A stretch of 49,697 nt of DNA from Bowdeniella nasicola. GTDB lineage: Bacteria > Actinomycetota > Actinomycetes > Actinomycetales > Actinomycetaceae. Location of the stretch: positions 1 through 49,697 of the forward strand of contig NZ_MQVR01000010.1 of the NCBI RefSeq assembly GCF_001907295.1, written 5' to 3'. A program made the position numbers and the translations under genes. Positions 43,219 to 49,697 of this stretch are shown here, one piece after another; the stretch's first letter is position 1; the number at the start of each line of letters is the position of its first letter. The notes below the pieces were generated by a model. It did not search any database. It was not told the DNA's origin and saw only the letters and a list, made by a program, of their open reading frames with translations.

Positions 43219-44151
43219 ATGAGCGCTGTGTTATCCGGCCTGGGCGTCATCTGGGCCGTCATCGCGCTGGGGTGGATCCTCGGCGCCACGGGCATTGTCG
43301 GCCCCGAAGCAAAAGATCCCCTCAATCGCCTCGTCTACACCCTGGGGCTCCCCGCGCTCGTCTTTCTCACCCTCGCCCGCGCCAATATCGCGGAGCTGCT
43401 TGGCACACCGCTCGCGGTCGCCGGGATCTCCGCCAGCCTCGCCGCACTCATCTTCTGGCTCCTCGGTCGCTTCGTCCTGCGGCTGTCCCCGGCATGCACC
43501 CTCATCGGGACGATGGGTTCGAGCCTTGCCAACGCCGCCTACCTGGGAGTGCCGCTCGCGCAGTACATCCTCGGCTCCGCAGCCCACGTCGCTCCGGTCA
43601 TCTTGTTCCAGATGGGGATCCTCACGCCCGCGCTATTCATCGCCGCCGACGTGCTCGCCGTCGGGCACCGACCGAGCGTGCGCTCGGTCGGTGCGATGAT
43701 CGGCAAGAACCCGCTGCTCTGGTCCGCCATCGTCGGCGGTGCCGTCTCCGTCACCGGCATCACGCTCCCGCAGCTCGTCATCGCCCCGATCGAAATCCTC
43801 GGCGGCGCCGCCGTCCCGTGCATCCTCATCGCCTTCGGCCTGTCGTTCGTGGGGGAGCACCCGGCCGCATTCCGCCTGGCGGCGCTCGCGATCTCGGTCG
43901 CGACCAGCGTCAAACTTATCGTTCAGCCCGTCCTTGGCTACCTGTGCGCGCGATTTCTCTTCGGGGCCTCGGGCCTCGACCTGTTCGCGATGACGCTCAT
44001 GTCCGGATTGCCGACGGCCCAAAACGCCTACCTCGTGGCGTTCCGCGTCGGGCAGGGCGACTACCTCGCACGCGGCACCGTCCTTGCGACGACCGTCCTC
44101 ATCATCCCGAGCTTCGTGCTGATCGCCGCGATCGTGGGGGTGGGCACATGA
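43219..44151 (+). CDS. AEC-family (auxin efflux carrier) permease, copy 1
   Basis: 310 residues, about ten transmembrane helices. The two-repeat AEC fold shows NRLVYTLGLPALVFLTLAR in the first half and SGLPTAQNAYLVAFRVG near the end, both characteristic, plus GSSLANAAYLGVPLAQYILG at the crossover. AEC proteins transport organic anions such as malate and malonate; the substrate here is unknown. The gene is divergent from lnpA across 79 bp and overlaps the second AEC gene by 4 bp. CACCAT ends 6 bp before the ATG, a weak leaderless -10. Confidence 0.88.
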   Translation: MSAVLSGLGVIWAVIALGWILGATGIVGPEAKDPLNRLVYTLGLPALVFLTLARANIAELLGTPLAVAGISASLAALIFWLLGRFVLRLSPACTLIGTMGSSLANAAYLGVPLAQYILGSAAHVAPVILFQMGILTPALFIAADVLAVGHRPSVRSVGAMIGKNPLLWSAIVGGAVSVTGITLPQLVIAPIEILGGAAVPCILIAFGLSFVGEHPAAFRLAALAISVATSVKLIVQPVLGYLCARFLFGASGLDLFAMTLMSGLPTAQNAYLVAFRVGQGDYLARGTVLATTVLIIPSFVLIAAIVGVGT

Positions 44152-45071
44152 TCGCCGTCGTGCAGGGCCTCGCGGTCATTTGGATCGTCATCGGCATCGG
44201 ATATCTCGCCGGCCGCACGAATCTGTTTGGCGACGATGCCGAAAAGGTTTTCACCCAGCTCGTCTACTACGTGTGCGTTCCCTCGCTCATCTTCCTCGCA
44301 CTTATCGAAGCCGATCTACGAGCCGTTATCGGAGTGCCCTTCGCGGTCGCGGCCCTCTCAGCGGCCGCGACCGCGACGCTGGTCGCGCTCGTCGCGCGCT
44401 GGTGGCTCGCCTTACGCGGCGGCGACCTCATGCTCACCGCGATGTCGTCCTCGCTCGCCAACGCCGGCTATCTCGGCCTGCCGCTCGCGCACTACATCCT
44501 CGGGTCCTCACTGCACGTCATCCCGGTCCTACTGTTTCAGGTCGGCTTTTTCACGCCCCTGTTCTTCGTCCTATCGGACCTTGCGGCAAGCGGCGCGCGG
44601 ATCTCCCCGGGTCGTGTGCTGCGCACCATCGCCCGTAATCCCATCGTCTATGCGGCCGCCTTCGGCATCCTCATCTCGGCGACCGGCGTGAGCTTACCCA
44701 CCCAGGTCCTCGGCCCGATCCGACTCGTCGCGGGCGCGGCCGTGCCCGGCATCCTGCTGTCCTTCGGGATCTCGCTCGTCCCGCGCGAGACGTGGCAGCT
44801 TTCGGGCGCAATCACCCCCATTGCACTCGCCACGATCGCGAAGCTCGTCGGCCAGCCGCTCGCTGCCTTTGTGATTGCGCGTTTCGCGTTCTCACTTTCC
44901 GGTTTTGAGCTGTTCGCGGTCGTCGTCATGGCGGGTCTGCCGACCGCTCAAAACGCGTATATCGCGGCGAGCCGTTCGGGCGCGGGGGAGCGGATCGCGA
45001 AGGGCGCTGTCCTCCTCACGACACTCCTCGCGATCCCGAGCCTCATCGCGATCGGTGCCTTGCTCACCTAA
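44148..45071 (+). CDS. AEC-family permease, copy 2
   Basis: 307 residues, a tandem paralogue of the preceding gene: FTQLVYYVCVPSLIFLALIE, SSSLANAGYLGLPLAHYILGS and AGLPTAQNAYIAASRSG match it position for position. About ten transmembrane helices. Starts in the stop of copy 1 (ATGA), so both are made from one message. The pair could form a heteromer or have diverged in substrate. No solute-binding protein is nearby, which agrees with an ion-coupled carrier. Confidence 0.88.
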   Translation: MIAVVQGLAVIWIVIGIGYLAGRTNLFGDDAEKVFTQLVYYVCVPSLIFLALIEADLRAVIGVPFAVAALSAAATATLVALVARWWLALRGGDLMLTAMSSSLANAGYLGLPLAHYILGSSLHVIPVLLFQVGFFTPLFFVLSDLAASGARISPGRVLRTIARNPIVYAAAFGILISATGVSLPTQVLGPIRLVAGAAVPGILLSFGISLVPRETWQLSGAITPIALATIAKLVGQPLAAFVIARFAFSLSGFELFAVVVMAGLPTAQNAYIAASRSGAGERIAKGAVLLTTLLAIPSLIAIGALLT

Positions 45072-45130
45072 GGCTGTGTCGGTGCCAGCGGGCATGATAG
45101 ACGCAGACGCTATCGACTCGAGGAGCATGC

Positions 45131-46109
45131 GTGCGCAGCCCGATCCACATCGTCGCGCCGAACCCAACGTTCGACACGACCTACCGCCTGCCGCGAATCG
45201 AGCTCGGGGAGGCCAATCGCGTCACCGACGTTACGCGGATCTCGGGAGGCAAGGGCCTCAACACGGCCCGCGTCCTGGCCGATCTTGGCATCGAGGCGTC
45301 CGTCGGCGGGTTCGTCGGTGGACCGCGCGCCCAAGAGTTCCTCGCTGGCGTCGGCAACGTCGAGGCCTACTTCACCCTGATCGATGCGCCACTACGCTCG
45401 ACGGTCTCGGTCATCGACCAAACGGGTTCGACATCCTTCAATGAGGCCGGCCCACACGTGAGCGCCGCCGACGTCGAATCCCTCATCGAGGCAACGCTCG
45501 ATCTCCTCGAGAGCTTCGGCACCCGCGCGGTGCTCTCACTCAACGGCTCAAATCCTCCTGGCACCCCAATCGAGGCGTACTCGTTCTTGATCGCGCGTGC
45601 ACGCGAGGCCGGCCATATCGTCGAGGTCGACACGTCAGGGGACTACCTACTGGCCGCAGCAGCCGCAGGCGCTCACGTCCTGAAACCCAACGAGCACGAA
45701 CTGCTCGCGGCGACCGGGGGCGGACACCATCGGCGAGGGCATCTCGACGTTGTGGGGGCTCGGGGCCGGCCTCATCCTCCTCTCGCTGGGCGGTGCCGTG
45801 CTGCAATGGCACACGCCAGACCGCCGCCGTGTCCACGCCCAACTGCCCTATGAGCTGACGGGAAAGACCGTCGGCGCCGGGGACGCCCTCGTCGCCGCAG
45901 CGCTAGCCATTCTTGCCGAGCGACTCCCGGGCGTCCCCGGACACGAGCAGATCAAGGTGGAAACTCTCGCCGAGACCCTGCTGACGCCAGCCGACCTCCC
46001 GGCGCTCGTCGCCACGGCCGCGGCATCGGTAAAAGAACCCGTGGCAGGCCGACTGTCGCCCGCTATCCGCGATCAGCTCCTCGCGGACGCCACGTGCGTC
46101 GAGCTGTAG
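45131..46109 (+). pseudogene. PfkB-family sugar kinase (1-phosphofructokinase-like), frameshifted
   Basis: Frame 1 (from GTG 45131, RBS GAGGAG) encodes APNPTFDTTYRLPRIELGE, ISGGKGLNTARVLADLG (sugar-binding), VLSLNGSNPPG and HVLKPNEHELLAATG. The protein then continues in another frame as LGAGLILLSLGGA and GKTVGAGDALVAAALA (catalytic Asp in GAGD). The switch lies at GGGGG (45716-45720): removing one G restores ADTIGEGISTLWGLGAG and a 325-residue kinase of normal length. Either the gene is broken or the extra G is a sequencing error; both halves keep intact family motifs. The closest group is LacC/FruK (phosphorylated hexose as substrate). Confidence 0.85.
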
Positions 46110-46132
46110 CGCTGGCGGGCCGTGGCACCATC

Positions 46133-46158
46133 TGGCATGATCGCGTCAATTCATGCCA
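46133..46158. repeat. 8-bp perfect inverted repeat upstream of the 52-residue gene
   Basis: TGGCATGA (46133-46140) and TCATGCCA (46151-46158) separated by 10 bases, in the 92-bp gap after the kinase. Could be an operator or a weak hairpin for the nadD transcript; no regulator is suggested by the sequence. Confidence 0.5.
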
Positions 46159-46201
46159 CACTAGAGGGCAGACGCGTTGGAAAAACTCCTGGAGATAAAC
46201 G

Positions 46202-46360
46202 ATGACCAGTTCCCTTGTCAAGCTCTCTGCTGAGAATCCGGACCTCACCCCGGCTCACCTCCCGATGCATCCCATGATGTACGGCGTCATCGCGTTCTCG
46301 ATCCTGATGGTGCTGCTGCTGACTGCCTATGCGTTCCGGAGTGTGTGGACGCGCCACTAG
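46202..46360 (+). CDS. Small single-pass membrane protein (52 residues)
   Basis: ATG at 46202 with GGAGA 7 bases upstream opens 53 codons to TAG at 46358-46360. The N-terminal half is soluble ([18 protein letters not shown]), then [20 protein letters not shown] forms one transmembrane helix, ending AFRSVWTRH. The hydrophobic segment, good RBS and position 5 bp before nadD support a real gene. Function unknown; I recognise no family. Confidence 0.75.
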   Translation: MTSSLVKLSAENPDLTPAHLPMHPMMYGVIAFSILMVLLLTAYAFRSVWTRH

Positions 46361-46365
46361 CGGTC

Positions 46366-47025
46366 ATGAACGCCGACATCACTTCACCCTCAACGACCGC
46401 GCAGCCGAAGCCTCGGCTGCGCATCGGCGTGATGGGCGGTACTTTTGATCCCATCCATCACGGCCACCTCGTCGCCGCGAGCGAAGTCCAAGACACCTTC
46501 GACCTGGACGAAGTCATCTTCGTTCCGACCGGGGCGCAGCCCTTCAAACTCGACCGCGACGTCACCGCGCCCGAACACCGCTACCTCATGACGGTGATCG
46601 CGACGGCCTCCAACCCGCGATTCACGGTCTCTCGGGTCGATATCGACCGCGAGGGCACGACCTACACGATCGACACGTTGCGGGACCTTAGGAAGCTCTA
46701 TCCTGACGCCGAGTTGTTCTTCATCACCGGCGCCGACGCACTATCCCAGATCCTGTCGTGGAAGGACGTCGACGAACTGTTCGGTCTCGCGCACTTCGTC
46801 GGAGTGACGCGGCCCGGACACGAGCTCGATGATTCGGGCCTGCCCGAAGCGGGCGTCTCGTTTCTCGAGGTGCCCGCGATGGCGATCTCCTCGACGGACT
46901 GCCGCCGCCGCACCGCCGCCGGCATGCCCGTGTGGTACCTCGTGCCCGACGGCGTCGTGCAATACATCGGGAAGTACGGGCTGTACACGCGCCGACCTGC
47001 CAGGCGGGCGGATTACCATGAGTGA
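46366..47025 (+). CDS. nadD: Nicotinate-nucleotide adenylyltransferase
   Basis: 219 residues. Makes deamido-NAD from nicotinate mononucleotide and [22 protein letters not shown] carries the HxGH motif, [10 protein letters not shown] and [13 protein letters not shown] are typical, and [10 protein letters not shown] is the ISSTxxR motif with Cys where many have Ile. No clear RBS precedes ATG 46366; an in-frame GTG at 46345 with a GGAG 3 bases away is an alternative that would overlap the small membrane protein gene. The proBA genes often found between obgE and nadD are missing here, replaced by lnpA, the AEC pair and the kinase. Confidence 0.93.
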   Translation: MNADITSPSTTAQPKPRLRIGVMGGTFDPIHHGHLVAASEVQDTFDLDEVIFVPTGAQPFKLDRDVTAPEHRYLMTVIATASNPRFTVSRVDIDREGTTYTIDTLRDLRKLYPDAELFFITGADALSQILSWKDVDELFGLAHFVGVTRPGHELDDSGLPEAGVSFLEVPAMAISSTDCRRRTAAGMPVWYLVPDGVVQYIGKYGLYTRRPARRADYHE

Positions 47026-47890
47026 CCAGACCCCTTTGACACGACGCGAACTACGCCGCCAGTGGGAGACCGAGCAGGCCAACAAACCGCTGACCCGGCG
47101 TGAGATCCGACAGCGGGAAGCCGAAGAAGAAGCCCGCCGGAAGGCGATCGCGACCGGCGAGCTGACGCTGACCGAAGCCTTCACCCTTGATGGCGATATC
47201 GACGGCGAACTGACCCCGCCCCGCCCGCCGCGTGCGGAGGGTGAAGCGGAGCCGACGCGCCGCTCGCTGCGCGATGCCCTCGCCGATCGTCTCGATGAAG
47301 ACGAGCAAGCGGGCCGGGTCGTGCGCGGACCCAAACACCGCACGATTGCCCCGCCCTCGACGGCGCAGGGCGTGCGGATCGTGGACCACGCCACTGGCGA
47401 GATCAAAACGCTGCGTCCCGAACAGTACGAACCGGCAACCTCGACCTCCTCGCTCGGCATCGAGTTGCCGCCGCCGGAGCCAAAATCGGAGCCTGTCGAA
47501 GAGGCTGTCGAAGAACCCGCCGACGAGCCGGTAAGCGACGACGAGCCTGCTCCTGAAGAGCCCGAGCGCGTGTCGATGTTTGCCGCGGCGAAGCCCGAGG
47601 AGCAGGCAGCCGAAGCTGACGAAGAAGACGAGAAACAGCTGACCCTGAGCCGTCGAGACCTGCGCGCGGCCAAGGGAGCGCCCGAACATGCCGGCTTTCC
47701 GCTGGATGATGCCGAGTCGACCAGCTCACCGGAGCCGAGCCGCCGCTGGATCCAGATCGTGCTCGTTATCATCGCCGTGATCGTCTTGGCTGTGATCGTT
47801 TACTTCGCCGTGCAGCAGGTGCAGCCGACCGCCGCCGCGAACCCCCTGACCGACCAGGTTATTTCCGCCCTCAACCCACCAGGAGAGTAG
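47018..47890 (+). CDS. Membrane protein with repeated LTRREL motifs
   Basis: 290 residues. The N terminus repeats a short basic motif: [10 protein letters not shown] (about 6-15) and [11 protein letters not shown] (about 24-34), and a third copy [13 protein letters not shown] lies at about 220-235. Between them is a long acidic Pro/Glu-rich linker ([14 protein letters not shown]). One transmembrane helix, [20 protein letters not shown], lies near the C terminus with about 25 residues outside. This fits a C-tail type membrane protein with a large cytoplasmic region. Overlaps nadD by 8 bp and rsfS by 1 bp. I know of no assigned function. Confidence 0.82.
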   Translation: MSDQTPLTRRELRRQWETEQANKPLTRREIRQREAEEEARRKAIATGELTLTEAFTLDGDIDGELTPPRPPRAEGEAEPTRRSLRDALADRLDEDEQAGRVVRGPKHRTIAPPSTAQGVRIVDHATGEIKTLRPEQYEPATSTSSLGIELPPPEPKSEPVEEAVEEPADEPVSDDEPAPEEPERVSMFAAAKPEEQAAEADEEDEKQLTLSRRDLRAAKGAPEHAGFPLDDAESTSSPEPSRRWIQIVLVIIAVIVLAVIVYFAVQQVQPTAAANPLTDQVISALNPPGE

Positions 47891-48279
47891 TGCCCGCTCC
47901 ACAAGAATCCCGCGATCTAGCCGTCATCGCCGCGACTGCTGCGGCCAGCAAACAGGCGAGCACGCTCGTCGCCCTGGACGTCTCTGAGCGTCTCGCCCTC
48001 ACCGACGTCTTCGTGATCGCTACGGGATCGAACGAACGCCAAGTCCAAGCGATCGTCGACGAAGTCCAGCTGAAGATGAAGGAAGCCGGCGCCCCTGTGC
48101 AGCGCATGGAGGGCTACCAGAACGCGCGGTGGGTGCTCGCCGACTTCGGTGCGATCGTCGTGCACGTCCAGCACGCGGAAGAGCGCGATTTCTACGCTCT
48201 CGAACGCCTCTGGCATGACTGCCCCATCGTCCCCCTGCCGGACGAGGCTCGTGGGATTGTGGAGGAGAACGAGGCGTGA
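47890..48279 (+). CDS. rsfS: Ribosome silencing factor RsfS
   Basis: 129 residues of the RsfS/Iojap family, which binds L14 on the 50S subunit and blocks joining with 30S in slow growth. AIAATAAASKQAS-type N terminus, VFVIATGSNERQVQAIVDEV, EGYQNARWVLADFGAIVVHV and RDFYALERLWHD are typical. GTG start with AGGAGA 4 bases upstream; it shares one base with the preceding stop and overlaps the next gene by 4 bp. Confidence 0.95.
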   Translation: MPAPQESRDLAVIAATAAASKQASTLVALDVSERLALTDVFVIATGSNERQVQAIVDEVQLKMKEAGAPVQRMEGYQNARWVLADFGAIVVHVQHAEERDFYALERLWHDCPIVPLPDEARGIVEENEA

Positions 48280-48893
48280 GCGTTGACCGCGTCATTTTTC
48301 TTCGGCACGGTCAAACGGATTACAACCGCCTCGGGCGCGTCCAAGGTCATGTCGACATCGAACTGAACGACGACGGCCTCGCTCAGGCCAAAGCGGCCGG
48401 AGCCGCCCTAGCGAGCTACCTCGTAGGCCGCCCTGCCACGATCGTCTCTTCCGACCTGTCGCGCGCGTTCGTGACCGCCCAGTGCTGCGCCGGCGAACTC
48501 GGAGTAGAGGTCGCGACGGACGAACGCATGCGTGAACGAGCCTTCGGCCAGTTCGAGGGCCTCGGCGGCGACGAACTGCGTGAACGCTATCCGGAGGCCT
48601 ATGCTCACTGGCGCGCCGGTGGCACGCCCGCAGGTCTTGGGATCGAGGAAAAAACCCTCGTCGGCCAGCGCATGTCCGAAGCCGTGCGCGAATACATCGA
48701 AGCGGGGGAGAGCGGCCACACCCTCGTCGTGGTCTCTCACGGTTCGGCGATCACCCAAACGCTTCGCGCCATCCTCGGTATCGCGGACCTCGAGCAGCCG
48801 GTTTTGCGGGGCCTCGACAACTGCCATTGGGCCGAAATTGAAGCTGGAGCTACGGGCTGGCGGCTGCGCGCACACAACGTGTCAGCCGGGTGA
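48276..48893 (+). CDS. Histidine phosphatase / phosphoglycerate mutase family protein
   Basis: 205 residues. The phospho-accepting FLRHGQTDYNRLGRVQGH is at about 9-26, ERAFGQFEGL supplies the acid, and VVSHGSAI the second His. In mycobacteria the gene at this position, next to rsfS and nadD, is GpgP (glucosyl-3-phosphoglycerate phosphatase, methylglucose lipopolysaccharide pathway); whether this one has that role is uncertain because the partner genes are not in view. Starts with GTG inside rsfS. Confidence 0.9.
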   Translation: MSVDRVIFLRHGQTDYNRLGRVQGHVDIELNDDGLAQAKAAGAALASYLVGRPATIVSSDLSRAFVTAQCCAGELGVEVATDERMRERAFGQFEGLGGDELRERYPEAYAHWRAGGTPAGLGIEEKTLVGQRMSEAVREYIEAGESGHTLVVVSHGSAITQTLRAILGIADLEQPVLRGLDNCHWAEIEAGATGWRLRAHNVSAG

Positions 48894-48914
48894 GATAGGA
48901 CACGGCTAGCGGAT

Positions 48915-48943
48915 TTGTATCCGTTGCGGGCGGTCGGTAGAGT
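48915..48943 (+). promoter_or_regulatory. Promoter of tRNA-Ala
   Basis: TTGTAT (48915-48920) and TAGAGT (48938-48943) are exactly 17 bp apart, putting the start near 48950, about 8 nt before the mature tRNA 5' end. Confidence 0.6.
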
Positions 48944-48957
48944 AGAACTCGCTCAAC

Positions 48958-49030
48958 GGGGCTATGGCGCAGTTGGTAGCGCGCTTCCATGGCATGGAAG
49001 AGGTCAGGGGTTCGAATCCCCTTAGCTCCA
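48958..49030 (+). tRNA. tRNA-Ala (GGC anticodon)
   Basis: 73-nt cloverleaf: acceptor GGGGCTA pairs with TAGCTCC (one G-T pair), discriminator A. The anticodon loop ATGGCAT between CTTCC and GGAAG gives GGC. The T arm contains GGGTTCGAATCCC. CCA is not encoded. Its 3' end is the likely attachment site of the adjacent recombinase-bearing element. Confidence 0.95.
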
Positions 49031-49322
49031 CGTAAGATGAGAAAATCGAAACTTGCCCCGCCTGATGGCGGGGCAGTTTTGTTTCTGCGGTGACGTGGAC
49101 CGGGGCATCGATGCTGGTGTGGGCGAGGACGCTGGCTGTGGTCTGCTCGGGAGTGTAGGTGGCGTTTTCTTCGTCGTCGATGGTGATGCGGGTGAACAGG
49201 GCGCGGTTGAGGATGCGCCGTTCGGCTGGTTCGCACTTGTTGTAGAGGTCGTCGAGGTCGACCAGGAGTTCGGTGAGCTGGTCCAAGCCTGTTGGGTCTG
49301 CTGTCGGTTTGCTTGAGTCCAA
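49031..49322 (-). pseudogene. Site-specific (serine) recombinase, C-terminal remnant
   Basis: The minus strand encodes about 95 residues resembling the C-terminal end of large serine recombinases: LDQLTELLVDLDDLYNKCEP, AERRILNRALFTRITIDDEE and a variable tail. The catalytic N-terminal and zinc-ribbon regions are missing, cut off by the IS3-type fragment starting near 49325. The frame stays open through the tRNA-Ala gene, where it gives the GFEPLTSSMPW string that many tRNA-integrated integrases show. So an integrative element or prophage once entered at this tRNA and has decayed. Confidence 0.6.
49055..49080 (+). terminator. Intrinsic terminator of tRNA-Ala
   Basis: GCCCCGCC, loop TGAT, GGCGGGGC, then AGTTTT: a perfect 8-bp GC stem with a short T-run, 24 bp after the tRNA. 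Confidence 0.85.
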
Positions 49323-49364
49323 GACTGTCTCGATCTGAAGATCGATACTGAAAGGATGATGAGC

Positions 49365-49553
49365 ATGCCATCGAAGTACAGTGAGGAGTTCAAGCGAGAT
49401 GCTGTCGCGCTCGTGGAGTCCGGCCTCACGCAGAAAACCGTGTGTAAAGATCTCGGTATCTCGAAGTCAGCTCTCGCCTCGTGGATTCAAGATGCGAGGT
49501 TCACGTCGTATGGGATGACCCCGTCAAAAGACCCTGAGTTGAGTCCCTCATAG
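49365..49553 (+). pseudogene. IS3-family transposase OrfA, truncated
   Basis: Begins MPSKYSEEFKRDAVALVESG with GAAAGGA 8-10 bases upstream. It encodes the HTH region LTQKTVCKDLGISKSALASW expected of IS3 OrfA (about 95-100 residues). Homology ends at SKDPEL (about 49544); the last codons SPS and the stop come from a second element inserted there. The leucine zipper and all of OrfB (the DDE domain) are absent, so it is inactive. Confidence 0.75.
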
Positions 49554-49697
49554 TGGTGTAGCGGGGTGGTCGTGCTGGACAGCAGGGCGGTCACCGCGTG
49601 ATCCTGGGGGTGTCAAATAGTTTGTGTAAGCCGTGTCGGAAGGAACGGTGATTATCATGACTATGTTCGATAAATCTTTGCCGGGTAGGCCTTCGGG
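49545..49697 (+). mobile_element. Left end of a second insertion sequence, possibly IS256 type
   Basis: The sequence changes from IS3 OrfA to unrelated DNA near 49545 and runs to the window edge. GGGGGTGTCAAATAGTTTGT (49606-49625) resembles the TGTCAA-x-TTTGTGT ends recalled for IS256-type elements. It is followed by a well-spaced RBS and an ATG. The exact terminus and family cannot be fixed without the rest of the element. Confidence 0.45.
49657..49697 (+). CDS. Start of a putative transposase (partial)
   Basis: ATG at 49657 with GGAAGGA about 12 bases upstream (an in-frame ATG at 49663 is an alternative start) opens MTMFDKSLPGRPS and runs off the window. Called a transposase only because of the IS-like context; the 13 visible residues do not identify a family. 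Confidence 0.35.
   Translation, partial: MTMFDKSLPGRPS

Noticed and set aside
48906-49030. Continuation of the recombinase frame through tRNA-Ala (GFEPLTSSMPW)
   Set aside because: This is the complement of the tRNA gene. It is a well-known spurious extension of integrase frames at tRNA sites, not evidence of a protein end here.

Overview
The window is chromosomal DNA from a high-GC actinobacterium. Gene order in several blocks is the one seen across Actinobacteria: FAH family–gltX–IclR–leuCD; plsC–gpsA–ddl–DUF3515–thiL–rpmB–DAK–recG–rsmD–coaD–sepIVA–DUF177–rnc–mutM; rne–rplU–rpmA–obgE; nadD–rsfS–phosphatase. Compact spacing, GTG starts, several likely leaderless promoters and the IS types suggest a host- or mucosa-associated member, perhaps Actinomycetaceae, but I cannot name a genus. 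Both ends lie in insertion sequences (IS30-type at the left, nested IS3-type and another IS at the right), as is common for contigs broken at repeats.

Layout. 1-421: IS30 end inserted in a DEAD/DEAH helicase gene. 457-6400: FAH-family hydrolase, PatB-type C-S lyase, HrpB helicase, glutamyl-tRNA synthetase. 6513-6805: tRNA-Gln and two identical tRNA-Glu genes with a terminator. 6812-8726: ABC exporter operon with its own XRE regulator and a palindromic operator. 8826-12749: GT4 glycosyltransferase, IclR regulator and leuCD. 12828-19547: cell wall and lipid precursors (murA, plsC, gpsA, ddl), two lipoproteins, thiL, rpmB. 19737-27124: a tightly overlapping run from the DAK-domain protein to mutM. 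27129-35710: a DosR-like response regulator, a DosS-like sensor kinase and cydABDC. 36068-40887: rne, rplU, rpmA, obgE. 40884-46109: galacto-N-biose/lacto-N-biose phosphorylase, two AEC-family permeases and a frameshifted PfkB kinase. 46202-48893: a 52-residue membrane protein, nadD, a repeat-bearing membrane protein, rsfS and a histidine phosphatase. 48958-49697: tRNA-Ala, a serine-recombinase remnant and nested IS fragments.

The most notable system is the respiratory block. The kinase joined to cydDC keeps both residues that define the heme pocket of mycobacterial DosS (proximal His, distal Tyr). The convergent regulator keeps the DosR recognition-helix residues. Two DosR-type boxes (13/14 and 12/14 matches in the core), centred 20 bp apart, lie just upstream of cydA. 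Together these predict a heme-based gas-sensing circuit that controls cytochrome bd oxidase. Other points of interest are divergent leaderless promoters with overlapping -10 boxes, convergent genes that share CTAG/TTAG stop codons, and a candidate sugar operator between lnpA and the AEC permeases.
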